The notes: generated from the sequence alone by a model not told the origin. Shown: positions 25,691 to 33,941, counted from the first letter of the stretch. The stretch: 64,000 nt of DNA from Fimenecus sp045593555 (GCA_045593555.1 JAZNWU010000022.1:20876-84875), one strand, 5' to 3'. Numbers and translations: made by a program.

Positions 25691-25719
25691 AAAATCCTTG
25701 TAAACAATTACAAGGATTT
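25691..25719 (-). terminator. Terminator of the small membrane protein gene
   Basis: AAATCCTTGTAA pairs perfectly with TTACAAGGATTT across a 4-nt loop. On the minus strand the stem ends in TTTT. It ends the sigma-factor transcript and separates it from the R-M operon promoter. Confidence 0.75.
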
Positions 25720-25898
25720 CAGGACAAAAACTTCCCAATCAACCATAACACCCAACCAATAACAGCCAACGCAATCAGTACAGTAGAACATCCCGTTCCA
25801 CCACTGTTACCACTGTTTGAGTTATTATTTTTGCCTCCACCTGAACCACTACCGGAAGATGTCATTTTGAATGCGTAAAAATCATTAAGGTCAGGCAT
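25719..25898 (-). CDS. Small Gly/Ser-rich membrane protein
   Basis: A 59-residue frame beginning MPDLNDFYAFKMTSSGSGSG. A Gly/Ser/Asn-rich stretch (residues 14-35) precedes one hydrophobic span (STVLIALAVIGWVLWLIG). It has a ribosome site (AAGGAGC) and a terminator overlapping its stop, both good signs of a real gene. It lies 17 bp after the sigma factor stop, in the same operon. Function unknown. Confidence 0.65.
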   Translation of the reverse strand: MPDLNDFYAFKMTSSGSGSGGGKNNNSNSGNSGGTGCSTVLIALAVIGWVLWLIGKFLS

Positions 25899-25915
25899 TG
25901 TTTAAGCTCCTTTTC

Positions 25916-26824
25916 TTAAAAATCATATCCCGTTTCAAGCAGCTTTTTCTTCATCTTGTTAAGTGCTTTTCTGTAGTTTGAGTCTGCTGTTGCGGGGGAT
26001 GAAACTCTGTGGTCGAAAGCTAATTCCTCAAAGGTTTTAGTTTTGCGAGGTTTATAGGTAGGATTGCCCTTGTAGTCGGGGTTCTCGCAATCGGGGACCT
26101 CGGTTGAGTAGCATTCTCTGCAAAATGCAAGGTGCTCTGATACCAAGGCACGTTCACGGTAGTTTAGTGCATCTTCAAATACATTCATTACAAGATTTGC
26201 TCGTTCAAATTTAACACACAGAACATCAGGACGGGAGGTGTTGTCAGAAGCAACCTCTTCTCGGCTTTCTTCACCGTCTTCGTCGGCATACTGCTTGTAA
26301 AACTCAATGAACTGTGTGTTCTGTAAGCCGGAACGGATGATTTCTTCTGCTTTCTCTTTTGTTGCACCGATTTCATCTGCTATTTTCTGCATTGTTATAT
26401 CGTCGGTTTTCTCTTCGTTTTCATAAAACAGGCGCATTGCTTTGCGAAGCCTTAAATCTTCATCAAAGCTCTGTACCGTAAAGCCTCGTCTCATTTTGCG
26501 GATGTACTCGTGAATCTCACGCTTTGCCGTGTTTTCCTTGAATTTCACAAAAGGTATATCCCGTGAAAGGTCATACTCCTGCAAGGCTTTCCACATGCCT
26601 ATAATGAACGCTTGCTTCATATCCTGAAAATGACCGGGCATCGCATAGTTCTGTACCCAACCCATAACCTTTGTGTTGAGCGTATTTTCATAATAGTGAA
26701 GAAACCACAAGAAGTATTTTTCATCCTTCTCTTTGCAGTAAAGCTCAATATATTCCTGAAGCTCCATTTTAGGCGGAGCAGGTATTATTCTGTACATCAC
26801 AAGGTCCTGTTGCCATTCTCTCAC
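25916..26824 (-). CDS. Sigma-70-like factor of the mobile element
   Basis: About 302 residues. Region 2-like sequence (MKQAFIIGMWKALQEYDLSRDIPFVKFKENTAKREIHEYIRK) resembles the core-binding and -10-reading helices, region 3-like sequence follows (ITMQKIADEIGATKEKAEEII), and the C-terminal part (TFEELAFDHRVSSPATADSNYRKALNKMKKKLLE) resembles a region 4 HTH. It could drive element genes from special promoters. The start is set at GTG 26824, with AAGGAGG 8 bp upstream; the GTG at 26833 is too close to it. It is co-transcribed with the DUF6076 gene (4-bp gap to 26838). Confidence 0.75.
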   Translation of the reverse strand: MREWQQDLVMYRIIPAPPKMELQEYIELYCKEKDEKYFLWFLHYYENTLNTKVMGWVQNYAMPGHFQDMKQAFIIGMWKALQEYDLSRDIPFVKFKENTAKREIHEYIRKMRRGFTVQSFDEDLRLRKAMRLFYENEEKTDDITMQKIADEIGATKEKAEEIIRSGLQNTQFIEFYKQYADEDGEESREEVASDNTSRPDVLCVKFERANLVMNVFEDALNYRERALVSEHLAFCRECYSTEVPDCENPDYKGNPTYKPRKTKTFEELAFDHRVSSPATADSNYRKALNKMKKKLLETGYDF

Positions 26825-26837
26825 GGGCGACACCTCC

Positions 26838-27944
26838 TTACTTCATTGATTTTGCCGTATCCTCATACAGCTTCTTCTTTTCCATATCCCTCGGGTATTG
26901 AGTAAGCTCATATTCTGTTTCTTCGACTGCACGGTACATTCTGTCTTCGGCCAGCCTTGTTGCCAGCTCTGCAAACTCAGGTGTGATTTTACCTCTGCTT
27001 TTATCTACACGAATCGAACCGCAACGGTTTCTGTATATTCTGAGTGCCGGGTCGTTTTCGCATCTTTCTTTCAGGTTTATAGATGCCGCATATCTTCTGC
27101 AGGTGACCCGCTTGCCCTTGTACTTAAAAGGTGCATAGCCGTTGCAGTACTTCTGCCGTCTTGCAGTCAGCATAAGAAAGTGCTTCTTGCAGATTTCGCA
27201 TTGCCTTGGATAATGTCCGTACTGTATTCCCTCAAACAAGTCCGTAACAATAAAGCTGTAGAAGCTGTTGAAATACAGCCTTCGGGCGACAAGGCTTTCC
27301 GATGTGTATTCTGTGTTGACGGGAATAACCTTTTCACCGAAAATGTCGGTGGCAAGTTGCGATAGATGTTCTTTACTGAATTTCTCCAATTCATCGAGTC
27401 TTGACACAAACCTTTTGAGCTTATTGAACGCAAGAGTAATATCATCACCGAGGTTATCGTAAAAGCCGAGAGTTGTGTTTACCTCGTTCAGCAGTTTTTC
27501 TGCCTTAGTAAAAAAATCCTTATCGTATTCGGGCGGCAGGATTCCGAGGATAATATATTCCTCTTTGATGTTCTGAAGCTTACCCTTGCGGTGGAAGTAT
27601 TCAATTAATATTTCTGCGTTTTCATAAGTGAAAAGCTTTGCAATTCTTTCCTTTTCTTTGTCAATGTCAATCAGGTTAAAGGGCTTGAGCTTCGGCAAGG
27701 CAGTAAATATATTGTTGATTACGGTTGCGGCTTCAACAAAAAGTCGGGGATTTAAATAGCCTTTGGAGAGCATATCTTCAAGCTCCCAATTCTCGGCTCT
27801 GAAAACAGATATTCTTGCAGCGGTATCATCCTTGTAATACTGATTGAGCAGGTCAACCGCATATTGTCCCGCATCAACAGTTTTTGATGCAACGGTTACT
27901 TTGTCGATGCTGTAATCGGCATAGAAGAAGCCTTTATCATTCAT
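26838..27944 (-). CDS. DUF6076 zinc-binding protein
   Basis: A 368-residue protein. The long helical N-terminus has no recognisable catalytic motif. The C-terminal 120 residues contain CEICKKHFLMLTARRQKYC followed by CRRYAAS and CENDPALRIYRNRC, a treble-clef-like zinc site also found in the zinc-ribbon protein at 28380. DUF6076 genes travel with a sigma factor in clostridial elements. Role unknown. The ribosome site AGGAGGT is strong. Confidence 0.8.
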   Translation of the reverse strand: MNDKGFFYADYSIDKVTVASKTVDAGQYAVDLLNQYYKDDTAARISVFRAENWELEDMLSKGYLNPRLFVEAATVINNIFTALPKLKPFNLIDIDKEKERIAKLFTYENAEILIEYFHRKGKLQNIKEEYIILGILPPEYDKDFFTKAEKLLNEVNTTLGFYDNLGDDITLAFNKLKRFVSRLDELEKFSKEHLSQLATDIFGEKVIPVNTEYTSESLVARRLYFNSFYSFIVTDLFEGIQYGHYPRQCEICKKHFLMLTARRQKYCNGYAPFKYKGKRVTCRRYAASINLKERCENDPALRIYRNRCGSIRVDKSRGKITPEFAELATRLAEDRMYRAVEETEYELTQYPRDMEKKKLYEDTAKSMK

Positions 27945-27966
27945 CCTTTACCACCTCCTGACAAAA

Positions 27967-27996
27967 ATTATATCATAGTCCATAGTCATTATACAA
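27967..27996 (-). promoter_or_regulatory. Promoter of the DUF6076-sigma operon
   Basis: Minus-strand TTGTAT and TATAAT 18 bp apart, about 22 bp before the start codon. The leader is therefore very short. Confidence 0.5.
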
Positions 27997-28063
27997 ATTT
28001 TACTGTCCAATAAAACGGACTTTACTTTTTAGAAATATGAGAATATCGTTATAATTGCAAACC

Positions 28064-28100
28064 ACCTCGCAAGGAATAGTCATCCTGCGAGGTAGTTTTT
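28064..28100 (+). terminator. Isolated terminator hairpin
   Basis: ACCTCGCA pairs with TGCGAGGT, with a smaller AGGA/TCC extension and a GTTTTTTG tail. A TATAAT lies only 9 bp upstream (28050-28055), with no good -35. No gene precedes it on this strand. The remaining 28101-28379 is AT-rich leader of the zinc-ribbon gene with nothing recognisable. Confidence 0.65.
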
Positions 28101-28379
28101 TGTTTTATGCGGTTTGAAGATAATTCTATAAAAATTTTTGTTTCGATTATTGTATTAAAAATCATATATGTGCTTAAAAGCCTTGATACATAAGGCTTTG
28201 AGTCTTGTTTCGCACATCGTTTTTTACTGTTTCGTGATTCTGTATGATTTTTGATTTTTTCTACATTAAATAATCAGAGGAGGAAAACACAAGGTTATTC
28301 GTCTTTCGGCAAGCGACTTAAAGAGATTAACACAGTAGTTTTCCGAATCACTAAACTATCAATAAAGGAGAATGAAAAA

Positions 28380-28751
28380 ATGACACACGCTGAATATGAA
28401 TATAAGTATCAGGAAGATCTGAAATACATCTGGTATCTGCAGATTTCCGGCAGAGGAGATGAATATGCACCCGTCAGGAGGATTATCTGCAAGGGGTGTG
28501 AACGAGTATATTTCACTCAGGTTCACTGTGTAAAGTTTTGTTATCACTGTCAGCAAGGCAATGTGGGTGCAATGTATGTAAAACGGAGAAAGAGTCTTGA
28601 AAGGCGTGAAAACACAGTATGTAAAAGTTGCGGTAATACTTTTACACCGAAGAGGTCAGGTGCGGTGTACTGCAGTAATGCTTGCAGACAAAAGGCCTAT
28701 CGTGAGCGTGTTACGGAAGTAGTAAGTGACCCAAAAGATCACTTACTATAA
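28380..28751 (+). CDS. Zinc-ribbon protein of the mobile element
   Basis: A 123-residue protein with two zinc sites: CKGCERVY...CVKFCYHC (residues 36-60) and CKSCGNTFTP...YCSNACRQKAYR (83-110). The second is the CxxC-x(15)-CxxxCRxKAYR ribbon shared by many element proteins and by the DUF6076 C-terminus. The start at 28380 is chosen for its AAAGGAG site 8 bp upstream; a start at 28251 would add an unsupported extension. It probably binds nucleic acid. Confidence 0.8.
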   Translation: MTHAEYEYKYQEDLKYIWYLQISGRGDEYAPVRRIICKGCERVYFTQVHCVKFCYHCQQGNVGAMYVKRRKSLERRENTVCKSCGNTFTPKRSGAVYCSNACRQKAYRERVTEVVSDPKDHLL

Positions 28752-29005
28752 CTGTAACGACATTTCCTCAAGTGGCCATTTTGGCCATTTGGAATAACCG
28801 TAACGCAAAAAATTATGATTATGGTGTTACGGTTACAGTAATGGGTCAAAATGGCCCGTTACTACAACTGTAACGATGTTTGATTTGAGAACTGAGTATT
28901 ACACTCAAATCAAAGGGACAAAAAGACCCTTTGATTTTCCAAACGGTCAGATTTCGAGTTTTCAATCGGTCTGATTTTTTCGCTTTCGGCAAGTAATAAA
29001 AATTT
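28752..29005. repeat. Region of nested inverted repeats
   Basis: No gene. Inverted repeats stack here: GGCCATTTTGGCC (about 28781-28793); TAACCGTAACGC with GTGTTACGGTTA; AGTAATGGG with CCCGTTACT; TTTGATTTGAG with CTCAAATCAAA; AAAGGG with CCCTTT. The word GTAACg/GTTACg recurs five or more times, as iterated sites for a protein might. It ends in the first cassette hairpin (29006-29045). Confidence 0.6.
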
Positions 29006-29045
29006 AGGGAACAAACTGACTGTAAACAAGTGCAATTTGTTCCCT
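29006..29045 (-). terminator. Cassette terminator hairpin, copy 1
   Basis: AGGGAACAAA pairs with TTTGTTCCCT around a 20-nt loop that itself pairs partly. The same hairpin recurs at 30050-30089 and 31115-31154, each time 18-34 bp beyond a minus-strand stop codon. Confidence 0.8.
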
Positions 29046-29063
29046 GAAATGTTTGATTTTGAT

Positions 29064-29822
29064 TTAAGCAATTCTGATTATTTGTTCGTAAATCATGACG
29101 AAATCACACATTATTTGTTTGTTGTCATGATAATGTCCGAAAAACCATTTTTTGAATTTAACCTTTTCATTAACGATATCAAAATACTCGGTTAACTCAT
29201 CGGATTTATAACAACCACCGGAAAACATTGCGACAACTTGTTGGGGAGCACAATGAGTGATTATAAAGTCAACTTCATAATTGTGTTCGGCAAGCGTATT
29301 TAATCCGAAGATCATTTCTTCTTCGGTTGGCATTTCTTCTTTCCACCAAGAAATGTTGTTTACACGAAACATCTTATTGGCTTTTGACCAACGCTTGTAT
29401 TCTTCATTAAACTCTCTTTCTGTTTTAAAGTCAGCAGGGTCAAGAATGCCGTCGGTAATATCGTGACTTTTGGCACCGCCAAAAGCAAAAATCTTTTTAT
29501 CGCAAATATCAAAAACATAGCCGCGCACCAGATGATAAATATTGTCACGAATTTTGTGTGCTTTACCGCCGTGAAAATCAACAGTTTCAAACTCACTGTT
29601 CAAACGTGTATAGTTTTCGTGGTTACCATCAACAAAAAGTGTTGTGAACGGTTTGTCATTCAACCATTTCAGCCAATATTTTTCTTCATTGTTATCATTC
29701 CACAAACCGAAATCGCCACAAATAATTACAAAATCATCACGCGACATTTCCTTTTGTTCAGGAAATATTTTTGTAGAGAATTTATTCCAATCGCCATGTG
29801 TATCGCCCGTGCAGTAAATCAT
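29064..29822 (-). CDS. Calcineurin-like metallophosphoesterase
   Basis: About 252 residues with the full set of metal motifs: GDTHGD near the N-terminus, ICGDFGLW, VDGNHENY, the His of ITHCAPQ, and GHYHDN near the C-terminus. The substrate is unknown; small clostridial relatives include nucleotidases and serine/threonine phosphatases. The start at 29822 follows GGGAGA. It forms the first cassette of a minus-strand array, driven by the promoter at 29847-29876 and ended by the hairpin at 29006. Confidence 0.9.
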   Translation of the reverse strand: MIYCTGDTHGDWNKFSTKIFPEQKEMSRDDFVIICGDFGLWNDNNEEKYWLKWLNDKPFTTLFVDGNHENYTRLNSEFETVDFHGGKAHKIRDNIYHLVRGYVFDICDKKIFAFGGAKSHDITDGILDPADFKTEREFNEEYKRWSKANKMFRVNNISWWKEEMPTEEEMIFGLNTLAEHNYEVDFIITHCAPQQVVAMFSGGCYKSDELTEYFDIVNEKVKFKKWFFGHYHDNKQIMCDFVMIYEQIIRIA

Positions 29823-29846
29823 AAATATATCTCCCTTCATTTTTCA

Positions 29847-30089
29847 ATTATATCACATATTTATAACGCTTTTCAATTGTGTGGAAATATTTAATAACTG
29901 CCATCACCAATGCAGATTTCGGCATATGAATACTGCGTCAGATTTTTGGTGAAGGGTCGTTGTGACCCTTTTACCACTTTTATGCCCGTAAATTTCAAGA
30001 GACCAATGTGGTCACTTGAAACGTGATTTTTTTCGACTTACAAAAACTTAGGGAACAAACTGACTGTAAACAAGTGCAATTTGTTCCCT
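29847..30089 (-). repeat. Cassette repeat module, copy 2 (promoter + hairpins)
   Basis: On the minus strand this holds TTGAAA-18 bp-TATAAT (29847-29876) that drives the phosphoesterase, a conserved central block, and the AGGGAACAAA terminator (30050-30089) of the next gene. The central block has the hairpins GGGTC/GACCC and TTTCAAG...CTTGAAA. It is nearly identical to 30995-31154 over more than 150 bp. Confidence 0.8.
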
Positions 30090-30122
30090 AAAGTATTTAA
30101 TTGATAAATTGGAATTTGATAG

Positions 30123-30749
30123 TCAAAATAATCCCCTGTTATATTTGAATTGCGCGTATAGGATAAAAACTAATCCAATCAAAACGCCTATACCTATTAC
30201 CCATCCACTTGCCGTTATGTTTCCCAATGCTTGTATAACAGCGCCGACAATTATAGCCGCGCCTACAATAAGTGTTCCAAGACCGACAAACATACAATAC
30301 ACTTTCTGATTCTCTTTCGTGACCTTGCGACGATTATACCAATGGATTGAGCCGATATTTCCACACATATTGAAGATACCGAAAAGCACACAAATAACAC
30401 CGATGCCTAACTGAGTTAAGCTATCTCTCAGCGGCTCGATAAAGATGAAACCTAATATAAACAGACCGATAGCGCAACCTGCAGCGAAGCCGATGATGAC
30501 CTTTTTTTGTTGGTCGATAGTCTTATTCTTTGACACAAGGATTTCCTCGTTGCTCTTGTTTGAAATAAGCTCGTCAATTGTAACACTAAAATAATCAGCT
30601 AATAGTTTGAGTGACTCGTCATTCGGCAATCCCAAACCGTTCTCCCATTTTGCAACAGCAGAACGTGAAATATGTATATCAGCCGCGACCTTGGCTTGCG
30701 ACACGCCTTTTTTGCTTCGCAGTTCTTTTAGCTTTTGAGAAAATTCCAT
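30123..30749 (-). CDS. XRE regulator with C-terminal membrane domain
   Basis: A 208-residue protein. Residues 1-60 are an XRE HTH (LRSKKGVSQAKVAADIHISRSAVAKWENG). The rest has four to five hydrophobic spans (VIIGFAAGCAIGLFILGF; LGIGVICVLFGIF; LGTLIVGAAIIVGAVI; GWVIGIGVLIGLVFILY). Membrane-tethered XRE regulators are thought to sense envelope stress or peptides. It is the second cassette. Confidence 0.88.
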   Translation of the reverse strand: MEFSQKLKELRSKKGVSQAKVAADIHISRSAVAKWENGLGLPNDESLKLLADYFSVTIDELISNKSNEEILVSKNKTIDQQKKVIIGFAAGCAIGLFILGFIFIEPLRDSLTQLGIGVICVLFGIFNMCGNIGSIHWYNRRKVTKENQKVYCMFVGLGTLIVGAAIIVGAVIQALGNITASGWVIGIGVLIGLVFILYAQFKYNRGLF

Positions 30750-30911
30750 AGAAACACCTCCGTTTTATTCTAAACATATTTTTTCATATTTCAAGCTAAA
30801 AATCTACCCTTTAGGGTGTTACTTTGATGGGTTGCGCTGTTACTTTTATGAATAACACCATTGTTCTGTTTAAGAAAGAGGCTATTTAATAAAATTTCAT
30901 TTATCCAAACA
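30750..30911 (-). other. Long 5' leader of the XRE-membrane gene
   Basis: About 160 bp between the cassette promoter (30912-30941) and the start codon. A hairpin-like CCCTTTAGGG lies inside. No gene was found. Confidence 0.4.
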
Positions 30912-31154
30912 ATTATATTACACCCGCACCACAACTTTCAACACAACCTGATTATATAATAACTGCCCCCACAAATGTAGAATTCCGGTATACGAATACT
31001 GCGTCAGATTTTTGGTGAAGGGTCGTTGTGACCCTTTTACCACTTTTATGCTCGTAAATTTCAAGAGACCAATGTGGTCACTTGAAACGTGGTTTTTTCG
31101 ATTTATAAAAATTTAGGGAACAATCTGACTGTAAATAAGCACAATTTGTTCCCT
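30912..31154 (-). repeat. Cassette repeat module, copy 3
   Basis: TTGAAA-18 bp-TATAAT on the minus strand (30912-30941), the AATAACTGCC block, the same central hairpins as copy 2, and the AGGGAACAA terminator (31115-31154) for the gene ending at 31185. It differs from copy 2 by scattered substitutions only. Confidence 0.8.
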
Positions 31155-31184
31155 AAAATATTCAATTCGTTAAATTGGATTTTT

Positions 31185-31697
31185 TCAATCGTTTCTTTCT
31201 GTGCCGTCAAATGCATTTCGTTCAACATAAGCCATCATTGTATTATTTCTCCAAGCATGTCCTATCAATAGTAACAATATAGCGGCGGCAACAAAAAGGG
31301 GTAAGGTTAAAATAATACCTATCACGAGAACTGTGATGATTCCTATACCCCAGCAACACATGGCAACAATATGTTCTTTCAACCACTTTTTCTTATAAAA
31401 TGCTACCTTTTCCTTAAGAGTAAAACTACTCACTTTGACGACTTGCCTAAGATTTTCTTCTGCTGCTACTTTATACTCTTCCTGAGTTAGTCTCTTTCCA
31501 CTCAAAAGTTCGTTAATACTAACATTAAATAGCTTACTCATAGATAACAGCATTTCTGCCGAGGGTAAATATGTTCCTGTTTCCCAACGTGATATTGTTT
31601 TGTTCGTTACGCCTATTATTTCGCCTAGCTTTTCCTGAGAAAGTTCGTGTTCTTTTCTAAGTTGTGCTATAAATTTTCCTATCTGTACTAAATCCAT
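31185..31697 (-). CDS. XRE regulator with two membrane spans
   Basis: A 170-residue protein with an N-terminal HTH (ELSQEKLGEIIGVTNKTISRWETG), a linker (residues 60-105), then two hydrophobic spans (IVAMCCWGIGIITVLVIGIIL and LFVAAAILLLLIGHAW). It is distantly similar in plan to the preceding cassette product but not a close copy. The start at 31697 is supported by GGAGGTG 7 bp upstream. Confidence 0.87.
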   Translation of the reverse strand: MDLVQIGKFIAQLRKEHELSQEKLGEIIGVTNKTISRWETGTYLPSAEMLLSMSKLFNVSINELLSGKRLTQEEYKVAAEENLRQVVKVSSFTLKEKVAFYKKKWLKEHIVAMCCWGIGIITVLVIGIILTLPLFVAAAILLLLIGHAWRNNTMMAYVERNAFDGTERND

Positions 31698-31813
31698 TTG
31701 ATTCACCTCCAAGAATATTATAGCAAACATTTACTTTCCTGTCTTTACCATAAATAGCGAATGATTAGACATTCTTTTTGAATTCGCAATTTGCTTTGTA
31801 AATTCTTATTTGT

Positions 31814-32128
31814 CTATCTCTTTTTCTTGGGTAACGGAAGCTCATCATATATTGCGCTGAAAAGCTCAATAAGAAAATCCTTGCTGTCAACATTATCAAC
31901 TAACAGCATTTCTTTTGCACCTTCATAAGGCAATTCATAAATTGCATCCGGCATAAGTGCAACTGCCGAATTAACAGGCTTTACAAGAAATCTGTCGTCA
32001 TATATACCGCCTACAATTTTATCGCGATAATAGATGATATATTCTCCCATCATTGCTCTGTATGTTATGCCTTCTAATCCGGATAACTGTTCTAAAATAA
32101 AATTCAGATATTCTTTACTGGAAGCCAT
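31814..32128 (-). CDS. TfoX/Sxy N-terminal domain protein
   Basis: A 104-residue protein: EYLNFILEQLSGLEGITYRAMMGEYIIYYRDKIVGGIYDDRFLVKP matches the TfoX N-terminal domain. Stand-alone copies in Firmicutes have no proven role in competence. The start at 32128 is preferred, as GGAGAGGTG precedes it. It ends the pair with the pyrophosphatase-like gene. Confidence 0.88.
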   Translation of the reverse strand: MASSKEYLNFILEQLSGLEGITYRAMMGEYIIYYRDKIVGGIYDDRFLVKPVNSAVALMPDAIYELPYEGAKEMLLVDNVDSKDFLIELFSAIYDELPLPKKKR

Positions 32129-32150
32129 ATTGCACCTCTCCAAATTGATT

Positions 32151-32495
32151 TTATCGCCGTATTAAAACACCTTTCATAAACTGTGTTTCATTATGTGTTT
32201 CATATACTATTTTCTTTTCTTCCTCTGTGCATCCAATCAGTATTTTAATTTCTGAATCTTTCTTCTTTAAATCAACAATACACATTATCGCATCAAGCTT
32301 TTTCTCGCCGCTTCCAACCCACACATCTATTCCTGCACCATCCATAGAGGTTGTGTTTTTCAAATATCCATAATCAACCCGATAAATGAAATTAGGATAC
32401 TTAGGATGCGAAGTTCCTTTTGGTCTATCAATTATTATTTCTGAATTATTCACCAATTCATCTAATGCGTTCCAAAATTCAATATTATGTTGCAC
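32151..32495 (-). CDS. Inorganic pyrophosphatase-like small protein
   Basis: A 114-residue protein. IIIDRPKGTSHPKYPNFIYRVDYGYLKNT and DGAGIDVWVG resemble the core of family I inorganic pyrophosphatases (xxYPxDYGYxxxTxxxDGxxxDV). It lacks the full set of metal Asp residues and is only two-thirds of the usual length, so catalytic activity is doubtful. It is 22 bp upstream of the TfoX-like gene, with which it shares the promoter at 32533-32562. Confidence 0.7.
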   Translation of the reverse strand: MQHNIEFWNALDELVNNSEIIIDRPKGTSHPKYPNFIYRVDYGYLKNTTSMDGAGIDVWVGSGEKKLDAIMCIVDLKKKDSEIKILIGCTEEEKKIVYETHNETQFMKGVLIRR

Positions 32496-32532
32496 CTTAT
32501 CAATCCTTTACAAATTTCTATTTGCCGAACTA

Positions 32533-32633
32533 ATTATATCACACCAACACTATGTTTTTCAACATAACCTGATTATATAATAACTGCCCCCACAAATGCA
32601 GATTCCGGTATATGAATACTGCGTCACATTTTT
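32533..32633 (-). repeat. Cassette repeat module, copy 4 (truncated)
   Basis: Contains TTGAAA-18 bp-TATAAT (32533-32562) and the block AATAACTGCCCCCACAAATG, shared with copy 3, then stops matching after ATACTGCGTCA. The central hairpins and terminator are missing, so this marks the outer boundary of the array. Confidence 0.75.
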
Positions 32634-32720
32634 CAGTTTTACTATTTTTTACATAGCACTTGTCAGATTATGACGGGTGTCTTTTTATATCCAAATTTTA
32701 TAAGAAAGGAGACAAGCCTC

Positions 32721-32942
32721 ATGCAAAAACTAAAACTTAACCCGCAGTTATTTGAGAAAGTATCAACACTGATTAAAACGCAGTGTTGTAACTGTTATGA
32801 AGAAAACTGTCTGTTACTTGATGACGGAGATACACACACCTGTCCTCAGCTCATAACACCGAGTCACATTATCTGCAGATATTTTTTCGAGTCTGTACTG
32901 CCGGGTGACAAAACATTACTGAAAAGAATAACCGAGCTTTAA
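32721..32942 (+). CDS. Small Cys-rich mobilization-region protein
   Basis: A 73-residue protein with CCNCYEENC, CPQL and IICRYF: six Cys residues that could hold zinc. Small proteins of this pattern (C-x2-C-x4-C, later C) recur just upstream of mobilization genes in clostridial elements. AAGGAGA lies 6 bp upstream. Function unknown. Confidence 0.75.
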   Translation: MQKLKLNPQLFEKVSTLIKTQCCNCYEENCLLLDDGDTHTCPQLITPSHIICRYFFESVLPGDKTLLKRITEL

Positions 32943-32972
32943 GACTAACTGTTTTTCAGTTGGTCTTTTTTT
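32941..32972 (+). terminator. Terminator after the Cys-rich gene
   Basis: AAGACTAACTG pairs with CAGTTGGTCTT around TTTTT, and a run of T residues follows. Confidence 0.85.
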
Positions 32973-33127
32973 ATCGGAATTTCCGTTTAGCTGATAGAAA
33001 ATTTTCTTTTAACAAATCATCGTTCAAGAGATTTCTATTCGATAAACGCTCAAAAAACACGGAAGGTATTCCGATGAAAAATGCTGAAAAAGTGTACCTT
33101 AAAATTTTTTGAAAGGAGGGAAGCGAA

Positions 33128-33415
33128 ATGTCAAAGGCTAAAGAAACTCATTTGTGGTTTGAAAAAGGCGACGATGAAATTCAGGTTGAAAGCTACAGTA
33201 AGAAGCTTAACGAAGCAATTCTTGAGCTGAACAAAAATGTTCCGGGTGCAGTATATATCATTGACGATGAAGAACCCGGTTTTCTTCGTGCGGCGGTGAA
33301 AATTAAAAGCATCACCTTCATGATACTGCCACCGCAATCCGAAGAAAAAAAGAAAGCACAATCCGAAAACGGAAAGCGGAACAGTAAGAATCTTAAAAAT
33401 CAGAAACGCACCTGA
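33128..33415 (+). CDS. Hypothetical mobilization-region protein
   Basis: A 95-residue charged protein with AAAGGAGG 9 bp upstream. The first 70 residues have an alpha/beta pattern (PGAVYIIDDEEPGFLRAAVKIKSITFMIL) and the tail is Lys/Asn rich. It lies between the Cys-rich gene and the oriT-like region. No family recognised. Confidence 0.65.
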   Translation: MSKAKETHLWFEKGDDEIQVESYSKKLNEAILELNKNVPGAVYIIDDEEPGFLRAAVKIKSITFMILPPQSEEKKKAQSENGKRNSKNLKNQKRT

Positions 33416-33453
33416 TAAGAAGCAAATCTTATTTCCGGTCGGTATTAAAACGA

Positions 33454-33530
33454 GGACAAACCAACGCTTGCGTTGTGATTAATGTTACTTTGTCCGAAGT
33501 TTAGCAAGCATTGGATTTGTATCCTCAAAT
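33454..33530 (+). other. Candidate origin of transfer (oriT)
   Basis: Directly upstream of mobC. GGACAAA (33454-33460) pairs with TTTGTCC (33489-33495) and encloses the perfect palindrome CAACGCTTGCGTTG (33462-33475). A second hairpin GGATTTG/CAAATCC follows. Nested inverted repeats just before mobC and relaxase genes are the usual form of oriT. The nick site is not identified. Confidence 0.5.
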
Positions 33531-33593
33531 CCGTAAAAAAAGAGTGTTTTTACAATCACACCAAATACAAAAATTAAAGAAAGGAGAATTCCT

Positions 33594-33941
33594 ATGAGCA
33601 AAAGAACAAGAGATATAGACTTTCATGTGTATCTCAGTAAAGACGAAAATCAGATATTAGAAAACCTTTGCAAGAGATTAAGAGTAAACAGAAGCGTGCT
33701 TATCCGTGCATTGATTCTCGGTAAAAGGTTAGTTGAGGCTCCGCCTGTTGACTACAAACAATTTATTATTGAGCTTCGAAGAGTCGGTACTAACCTTAAT
33801 CAGCTTACAGCAAAGGCTAATTCAATCGGATATATTGATGCTGATGAATGCAAAAATGTTCTTAATGAAGTCAGAAAACTTGAAAGTGACATCGCAAAAT
33901 ATTACAAGTCAGGTAAGGAAGCGAATAGAGAATGGCTGTAA
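33594..33941 (+). CDS. mobC: MobC-like relaxosome accessory protein
   Basis: A 115-residue protein with a ribbon-helix-helix-like N-terminus (DIDFHVYLSKDENQILENLCKRLRVNRS) and the MobC segment IELRRVGTNLNQLTAKANS. It binds oriT and helps the relaxase open it. It has an AAGGAG site and overlaps the relaxase start by 10 bp. Confidence 0.88.
   Translation: MSKRTRDIDFHVYLSKDENQILENLCKRLRVNRSVLIRALILGKRLVEAPPVDYKQFIIELRRVGTNLNQLTAKANSIGYIDADECKNVLNEVRKLESDIAKYYKSGKEANREWL

Noticed and set aside
29006..31154. Repeated hairpins as a CRISPR array
   Set aside because: Copies are about 1 kb apart with genes between; no short regular spacers.
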